From positions 5,793 through 56,689 of the forward strand of contig JAHPYZ010000021.1 of the NCBI GenBank assembly GCA_019058425.1: 50,897 bases of DNA, read 5' to 3'. A model generated the notes under the pieces. That model was not told the origin of the DNA, ran no database searches, and worked only from the letters and a program-made list of their open reading frames with translations. A program made the position numbers and the translations under genes. This document shows, in pieces, positions 45,520 through 50,897 of the stretch (positions are counted from its first letter, which is position 1; every line of letters starts with the position of its first letter). Source of the DNA: Promethearchaeota archaeon (GTDB lineage: Archaea; Asgardarchaeota; Lokiarchaeia; Sigyniarchaeales; SOKP01).

Positions 45520-46500
45520 GTGGAAAAGTTAGTCTCTATAATAATTTTAAACTATAACAATTATAAGAACACAATAGAGTGCTTAAAATCATTAATACAT
45601 CAGAAATACAAGAACTTTGAAGTAATTTTGGTTGATAATGGTTCAAAACTTCGTTATTACTTAGATTTAGAAAAAGATATTGTACAATTTGAAGTTAATT
45701 TAAAATTAAAATTAATTCGAAATGAAAAAAATATATTTTTTGTTTCTGGGAGTAACAAGGCTATCAAGATTGCTAAGGGAGAATATCTTTGCTTACTTAA
45801 TTATGATGTCATTGTCAATCCAGATTTTATTGAAAAGATGGTCACCTTCTTAGAGGCTCATCCTGAAGCTGGAATGATTACGCCTAAAATTAGAGTATAT
45901 AAAGATAAGGATATACTTTGGAATTCTGGAGCATTTCTCAACTTTAGGTCAGCCATAGTTATTGGCAATCGAGGTTATTTGGAGTATGATCCACTAGATA
46001 AAAAGTATAATGATATTGAAACTATTGGATTTGCTCCTGGAACAGCGGTCTTTATCAATAAAAAGGTTATTGAAGATATTGGGTTAATGGATGAAATTTT
46101 TTTAATGTATCATGAAGATCCAGATTGGAATTTGAGAGCGCAAAAGAAAGGCTACAAATCCTACTATGTTCCAACAACAACAGTTTATCATAATATCCCT
46201 CGTCTTATATCCGAGGAAAGAATGATTTTCAATCACCATTTTTTTACAAGAAATTCTCAAATTCTCGTATGGAAGCATGCAAAATTTATTGATATATTGA
46301 TATTTTATTATATTTTTGGTATTTTGAATTTAGGAATTATATTTCTAAATTTTCTTACAAGAAAGTTTAAATCGATTATTATACGGATTAATTCTATCTG
46401 GCAAGGTTTTAGAATTGGACTCAAAAGAAGAACGCACCGATCTTGTAGAAAATATATGATTCATGATTACAATTATATCAAAAAAATTCAAGATTTTTGA
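45520..46500 (+). CDS. GT2 rhamnosyltransferase-like glycosyltransferase, copy B
   Basis: A 326-aa GT2 that duplicates the previous gene, with VSIIILNYNNY, LLNYDVIVNPDF, GFAPGTAVFINKKVIEDIGLMDE, YHEDPDWNLRAQKKGY and the shared C-terminal tail GFRIGLKRRTHR. The start is GTG 45520, aligned with the ATG of copy A. One change stands out: copy A's LLNNDTEV is LLNYDVIV here, with the key Asp kept. The change may alter donor preference. The pair could add two deoxyhexoses in succession. Confidence 0.9.
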   Translation: MEKLVSIIILNYNNYKNTIECLKSLIHQKYKNFEVILVDNGSKLRYYLDLEKDIVQFEVNLKLKLIRNEKNIFFVSGSNKAIKIAKGEYLCLLNYDVIVNPDFIEKMVTFLEAHPEAGMITPKIRVYKDKDILWNSGAFLNFRSAIVIGNRGYLEYDPLDKKYNDIETIGFAPGTAVFINKKVIEDIGLMDEIFLMYHEDPDWNLRAQKKGYKSYYVPTTTVYHNIPRLISEERMIFNHHFFTRNSQILVWKHAKFIDILIFYYIFGILNLGIIFLNFLTRKFKSIIIRINSIWQGFRIGLKRRTHRSCRKYMIHDYNYIKKIQDF

Positions 46501-46596
46501 ATCTTATTTATTGTTAAGAAGTAAATATAATTTAGGATCAGCTAGATGGAATGAAGAAAATCATCCTATATTTTTAAAATTGTATCTAAATTTTCT

Positions 46597-47472
46597 CTAT
46601 GTAATAAATATGATTCCAATCCCGAATCCACCTTGAGACCAATCTTGAACTATCTCACGAGAATCATATTTTTCACGAATCCTATTCCAAAAATTAGGAA
46701 CATCACCAACATCGCTATATGAACCAGGAACAATATCATGGAGGCATATTAATCCGCCAGGTTTTACTAAGGATTTATACATTTCAAAATCTTTTTTAAC
46801 ACCTTCATATGTATGATCTCCATCAATAAATAACAGATCAATTTTTCTATTTTTCAAAATATTTTCAATTTTATGGAAAGTAGAGAAATCATGGGAATTG
46901 CCTTTTATCAATACAACTTTTTGGTTTTTTTGGACAAAACTTTTGTAAAAAGAAGGATTGGCTGGAAGTATTATATCACCAACTTTTACTATGGGTAAAT
47001 CAACGGATATTAACAATGAATTAGAACTAGAAAATCTTGATAATACGTAGAGAGTTCCTCCCATTGCAGTTCCTATTTCAAGAATTACCTTGGGTTTAAT
47101 TGTATCTATCAATTTTAAAAACTCAGATATTTCAAATCTATTCTGAAGAATATCTATTCTTACTTTATGAAATAAATATAATGGTATTTTAGGAAGAAAA
47201 AATTGAAAAGAAAAACTAAGATCAATAATCTCTTCTATGCTTTTTGCTTTATTACTTAATTTCCTAAGTTCTTTTGACGCAATGAGATTTGTACAATATT
47301 TTGCTAAAATGTTAAGGTTCTTTCCTATAAGAGATTTAATTCTAATCATTCCTAATCTACGTTTTAAAACAATATTGTAAAAAAGGAAACTACCTGCCTC
47401 TGTACTTATTATTTTTTTTAGAAAATTTTTTAATATTTTCTGTATCAAATCTTTAATTCTTAAATAAAACAT
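46597..47472 (-). CDS. CmcI-like class I methyltransferase, paralogue B
   Basis: A 291-aa paralogue of the gene at 43430-44248. It has LEIGTAMGGTLYVLSRF (131-147), SVDLPIV, LFIDGDHTYEGVKKDFE (214-230) and GGLICLHDIVPG. The N-terminal helical region is longer and unlike paralogue A. It starts 5 nt after the stop of the GT2 gene on the same strand, so the two are probably co-transcribed and act on the same sugar. The two methyltransferases may place methyl groups on residues added by the neighbouring GT2 pair. Confidence 0.87.
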   Translation of the reverse strand: MFYLRIKDLIQKILKNFLKKIISTEAGSFLFYNIVLKRRLGMIRIKSLIGKNLNILAKYCTNLIASKELRKLSNKAKSIEEIIDLSFSFQFFLPKIPLYLFHKVRIDILQNRFEISEFLKLIDTIKPKVILEIGTAMGGTLYVLSRFSSSNSLLISVDLPIVKVGDIILPANPSFYKSFVQKNQKVVLIKGNSHDFSTFHKIENILKNRKIDLLFIDGDHTYEGVKKDFEMYKSLVKPGGLICLHDIVPGSYSDVGDVPNFWNRIREKYDSREIVQDWSQGGFGIGIIFIT

Positions 47473-47477
47473 TAGCT

Positions 47478-48503
47478 TTAGACAAATTTAAAAAATTTAT
47501 TTAACATGTTTAACAACTTTCTAAAGATTTTATACCTCTGGAAATCTCCGAGTAAAATAGGATCTAAGGTTTTTGATAATTTTTGATAAGGAAGAAGGTT
47601 TGCTTCCCTTTTTGATTTATTTCTCATATTTCTTAGATGCTTTACATTAGATATAAGCTCTAAATATATCTTAAGCCTTAACCTAAACTTTCTAACAAAA
47701 ACTGAGTGAAATAACAAAATTAGCTCTACCACAATAATAACTGGTAATAATTTTTGGATATTATTTATATTTCTAATAACAACTATAATTCTATTACGCT
47801 CAAGGAAGTAGTATTGAAACTCGTTTAGTGATTGAAATTTTTTTTGATGGATCAGAAAAGGATCATTGGTTGTATAAATTTTATATCCATTTCTTAATAT
47901 TTTCAAAGATAAGTCTGTATCCTCATAATACATAAAGAATTTTTTATAAAAACCTCCCATTTTTAAGAAGAAGTCTTTTTTTATAAATAATGTTCCACCA
48001 GAAAACCTCTGAGTTCTTTTTATAATTTTGTTTTTGGGTAATTCTTCACCAACTTCAGGTGTATATGAGAATCCTAGAAAATGATTTTTTGCTCCAAAAT
48101 AATGAATTTTCCCTGTTTCAAAAACCAATGCGGGGGATATAACAATTTCCTTTTTGTTTTTGAAATCCTTATAAATTTGATTTAGTTTATCAAAAAAATC
48201 AGAAGGGAACAAGACATCTTGATTTGTAATAAAAAGAAACTCACCATTAGAGTTTAGTGCACCTGAATTGCAAGCTCCCGCAAACCCTTCGTTATTAGAA
48301 TTTTCAATTAATTTAATATTAACTTCTTTTTCATAAGATTTTAAAGTATTTAATGTTGAATCTGTTGAATTATTATCAACAATAACAAGTTCAATTTCAT
48401 CTAAGTTATTCAAAGCTTTTATGGAATCTAAGTTTTTCTTTAGACATTTTGCTCCATTAAAAGCAGGAATTACGATTGAAATTGAAGGATTTATTTTTGC
48501 CAT
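47478..48503 (-). CDS. GT2 glycosyltransferase, rhamnosyltransferase-like
   Basis: A 341-aa GT2 protein: ISIVIPAFNGAKCL, LVIVDNNSTDST, FITNQDVLFPSDF, RFSGGTLFIKKDFFLKMGG and the acceptor motif MYYEDTDLSLKILRNGY. One hydrophobic helix near residue 255 and a basic C-terminal region follow. It differs from the paired GT2 genes nearby but belongs to the same branch. It lies immediately upstream of the methyltransferase (5-nt gap), so they form a two-gene unit. Confidence 0.9.
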   Translation of the reverse strand: MAKINPSISIVIPAFNGAKCLKKNLDSIKALNNLDEIELVIVDNNSTDSTLNTLKSYEKEVNIKLIENSNNEGFAGACNSGALNSNGEFLFITNQDVLFPSDFFDKLNQIYKDFKNKKEIVISPALVFETGKIHYFGAKNHFLGFSYTPEVGEELPKNKIIKRTQRFSGGTLFIKKDFFLKMGGFYKKFFMYYEDTDLSLKILRNGYKIYTTNDPFLIHQKKFQSLNEFQYYFLERNRIIVVIRNINNIQKLLPVIIVVELILLFHSVFVRKFRLRLKIYLELISNVKHLRNMRNKSKREANLLPYQKLSKTLDPILLGDFQRYKIFRKLLNMLNKFFKFV

Positions 48504-48624
48504 ATTTTTAGAGCTTCTGAAATTTTCGAAGTAGATACAATAAATATAAACAGAATTTTTTATTAATAATTATTTTGTTTATAAAATTTTAAGATATGAA
48601 TATATTGTAGTATTTTTCAAAGAT

Positions 48625-48634
48625 AAGTATATTT
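48625..48634 (+). promoter_or_regulatory. Candidate TATA box for the gene at 48662
   Basis: AAGTATATTT lies about 32 nt before the ATG, compatible with a transcript starting a few bases ahead of it. No Shine-Dalgarno sequence is seen in between. Low confidence because of AT-rich background. Confidence 0.25.
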
Positions 48635-48661
48635 AGTTAATTAACCAATCAAAATATAACA

Positions 48662-50897
48662 ATGGAAAATCTTTATTTAAAATCAAAGAAATTAGTCTAT
48701 TTTATAAGATCTCGAATTCAACTTGTAGCTTTACTAATTTCATTGGTTTCTATCTTATTCATTTATTTAAAACTAATTAATATAGAGATGAATAATTGGA
48801 TTTCCATGAATCCTATTTTTTTGTTTATAACTCAATTATTCATAATTTTAAGTACAATCTTTATAATTCTGTTTTTACCCTCATACCCCCTTCTTTTAAT
48901 TTTACTTAGGAATAAGGACTTTCCCTTTCGAGAAAAGCTAGGAATTATGGTTGTTTTAAACTTATCATATTACATAATTATTGGATTTTTTGGTTCTTGG
49001 ATTAATTTACCAATAACATTTGAATATTTTTTTTATTTTACGGTTTTAACTTACTCTTTGCTTATTATAATAGCGATTTTACACGGGCATCGTAGAGGAA
49101 CACCTTTTTTTTTTAAGAAAGTAAAGAAACTTGATAATCAACCATTAGATGATCATAATTTTTCTTTATCGAATTTTATCTCTAAGAACATTTCTTTAAA
49201 TTGGATTTTATTAGTCTCGTTTATCGTTTTAATTTGTATAGTAAATCTCATAAATACAAGTATTTTTGCAGGTACTGATCCATGGCTTCACATTTCTATC
49301 GTTAGATATATAACAGAAATACATTATATTCCAATGAACGAGTATTATGGAGCATTAGGATTACATGTATTTGGGGTTGTGATTCATTTCTTTTCTGGAA
49401 TAAATTTAATGATATTACCAAAAATATTTTTGTTCTATACAATCCCCATATTTTCATTAATTTTATACAATTTATTTATGAGAATTTTTAAGAATAAGAA
49501 TCTCGCAATATTTGGAGTTTTCTTTTTAATATCATCATTTGGATTTTCTTGGTTTATGATGGTTCAATTTTGGCCAACTGGTATTGCTATAATACAGGGA
49601 TTAGTGATATTTTTTATCCTTTACGTGAGATTACAAAATTTAGTTAAGGAACAAATCCCTAAAAAGGAAGATGTATTATCAAATATCTTATCCTCATATG
49701 TTTTGTCTATATTTATATTTATTAGCTCTTTATTGACACATTCCTTGTTGGTAATGTTAATGTTAATTTCTTTTTTATGGGTATATTTGATTTATTTTGC
49801 AAAAAACTATAGGAGAGGTTTTGATTTACTACTTTTAGTTATTTTTTTTGGTATATTTTTACTTTTTTACTCATTCAATATCAGTACAGGGCATTTTCAA
49901 GTTTTTGATCCATTTAGGATTATACCTTGGTATTATCTGCTTTTAGGGGGCTTCATTTTTGCGTTAATGGTAGCAATACTTCTTCTATTTTATCGGAGAT
50001 CTATGAATTTTTCCAAAGGTAGGTTTAAATCAATCATAACAGGAAAGGAGAAAAAATTTTATAGACTTACTGAAGATAAATTTATATTTCCATTAATTTT
50101 TGGATTGACTATTATTCTTTCTATAGCCTTTACTCTCATCAATTTTTTAGTATTTAATATCTCTTTTGTATTTGTGATATATTTTGTCGAGATGCTTCTT
50201 ATTAGCTCCTTCGCAATATGGGGAATCTTTCTTTTCCGATATAAACCACGTGGTAAACCTTTGTTCATTTGGGGATTGGCATTGGATGCGCTGTTCTTAT
50301 TAATGTTTTTATATGATGCGTTTATTGGATTTACTACTTTCTTTTTAAGAGTATACTTTATAACTACGATAATAATTTCAATAGGATTCGTCTCTTATCT
50401 GTATAAATTAATAAAATTAAACTCATTTCATAAGAGGAAATTTAAGTTATTCTTAATATTTCTCGTTACTTTTTCGGTATATACCCAAAATTTATTTGAT
50501 TCAACTGCAATCGAGATTTTTTGCCTACAAAAACGGGAGGTAAAGTCTATACAATGGTATTCAAATTATACTTCTAATAAAGAAGTTATTATTTCAAAAT
50601 TCGGCTGGTATGCAATTTTTATATATTATGATTATCCTTTTGAAGATAAAAATAAAGAGCTTCCTTTAGAATCAATTCACAACTTTTTATTAGTAGATGA
50701 CCGGTTAACTCATCCCGATTTACATATATCTAATGGTTCCAATGTATTAAAGAACTTAAAATTGCAATATAATACGGATGTTATTTTAGTATTTCCTGAA
50801 GAATTCTATTCACCCTTTAGCTGGACTTTTTTTGATCAACTCAGTGAAGAAGAAATAGAAGCTTATTATAATTTAGATTATTTGAATAGAATTTTTT
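48662..50897 (+). CDS. Multispanning GT-C-like membrane protein, C-terminus cut off by window edge
   Basis: The reading frame is open from ATG 48662 to the end, 745 codons. About 12 hydrophobic helices are visible. The marker loop is FAGTDPWLHISIVRYI (Asp206), followed by NEYYGALGLHVFGVVIHFFSG, the arrangement also seen at 23329 and 30915. The region before the edge (SIQWYSNYTSNKEVIIS) begins a globular C-terminal domain like that of the other two. It is probably a glycosyltransferase using polyprenyl-phosphate sugars, or an oligosaccharyltransferase relative, but the family is not certain. Confidence 0.6.
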   Translation, partial: MENLYLKSKKLVYFIRSRIQLVALLISLVSILFIYLKLINIEMNNWISMNPIFLFITQLFIILSTIFIILFLPSYPLLLILLRNKDFPFREKLGIMVVLNLSYYIIIGFFGSWINLPITFEYFFYFTVLTYSLLIIIAILHGHRRGTPFFFKKVKKLDNQPLDDHNFSLSNFISKNISLNWILLVSFIVLICIVNLINTSIFAGTDPWLHISIVRYITEIHYIPMNEYYGALGLHVFGVVIHFFSGINLMILPKIFLFYTIPIFSLILYNLFMRIFKNKNLAIFGVFFLISSFGFSWFMMVQFWPTGIAIIQGLVIFFILYVRLQNLVKEQIPKKEDVLSNILSSYVLSIFIFISSLLTHSLLVMLMLISFLWVYLIYFAKNYRRGFDLLLLVIFFGIFLLFYSFNISTGHFQVFDPFRIIPWYYLLLGGFIFALMVAILLLFYRRSMNFSKGRFKSIITGKEKKFYRLTEDKFIFPLIFGLTIILSIAFTLINFLVFNISFVFVIYFVEMLLISSFAIWGIFLFRYKPRGKPLFIWGLALDALFLLMFLYDAFIGFTTFFLRVYFITTIIISIGFVSYLYKLIKLNSFHKRKFKLFLIFLVTFSVYTQNLFDSTAIEIFCLQKREVKSIQWYSNYTSNKEVIISKFGWYAIFIYYDYPFEDKNKELPLESIHNFLLVDDRLTHPDLHISNGSNVLKNLKLQYNTDVILVFPEEFYSPFSWTFFDQLSEEEIEAYYNLDYLNRIF

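Noticed and set aside
1-50897. CRISPR arrays, tRNA, rRNA, insertion sequences
   Set aside because: No regularly spaced repeats, cloverleaf-like segments, transposase motifs or flanking repeats were found by reading.

Overview
The window is A+T-rich (roughly 70% by eye) and almost entirely given over to making, modifying and exporting surface glycans. It probably comes from an archaeon. I infer this from AT-rich TATA-like boxes about 26 nt before some starts, Shine-Dalgarno sites matching the archaeal/bacterial anti-SD, a UDP-sulfoquinovose synthase of the Agl3/SQD1 type, dolichol-phosphate-type GT2 enzymes, several GT-C-like multispanning proteins and a membrane-anchored extracellular protein rich in N-x-S/T sequons. 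Composition and gene style fit Asgard archaea (Lokiarchaeia-like) best, but no rRNA or informational gene is present to prove it. A bacterium with a large O-antigen-like island is the alternative.

Layout. I count 41 protein genes in 18 alternating strand runs, so many genes stand alone or in pairs rather than in one operon. From 1 to 8.2 kb: two NAD-dependent epimerases, two GT4 enzymes, a flippase, a methyltransferase and a DPM-like GT2. From 8.5 to 15.5 kb (plus strand): GT4, an alkaline-phosphatase-superfamily hydrolase, UDP-sulfoquinovose synthase coupled to thioredoxin, a two-domain GT2 fusion and a methyltransferase. From 15.8 to 23.3 kb: three GT4 enzymes, an AsnB-type amidotransferase, a methyltransferase and UDP-GlcNAc 2-epimerase. 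From 23.3 to 34 kb: two GT-C-like membrane proteins, an HPr-kinase-like P-loop protein, a second flippase, an orphan sequon-rich substrate-binding protein, a GT2 and a scramblase/LURP-like protein. From 34 to 39 kb: a radical SAM protein and dTDP-deoxyhexose genes (RmlD, RmlC-like, an SDR, RmlA; no RmlB in view). From 39 to 50.9 kb: an ABC-2 exporter, two CmcI-like methyltransferase paralogues around two GT2 paralogues, a sulfatase-fold protein, one more GT2 and a third GT-C-like protein that runs off the end.

How it may work: the epimerases, Rml enzymes, WecB and Agl3 supply nucleotide sugars (deoxyhexose, ManNAc-type, sulfoquinovose). About a dozen soluble GT2/GT4 enzymes build a lipid-linked glycan, and methyltransferases, AsnB and the phosphatase/sulfatase-fold proteins decorate it. 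Two flippases and an ABC exporter move it out, and the GT-C-like proteins may add sugars from lipid carriers or transfer the glycan on the outer face.

The most notable observations are: genes whose conserved N-termini require ATT or CTG start codons (clearest in rmlA and the GT4 gene at 8464); a UDP-sulfoquinovose synthase with a Cys-rich N-terminal extension translationally coupled to a thioredoxin; and a set of divergent GT-C-like proteins sharing a DP[W/Y] motif. No gene-free gap exceeds 300 bases, and I saw no tRNA, rRNA, CRISPR or insertion sequence.
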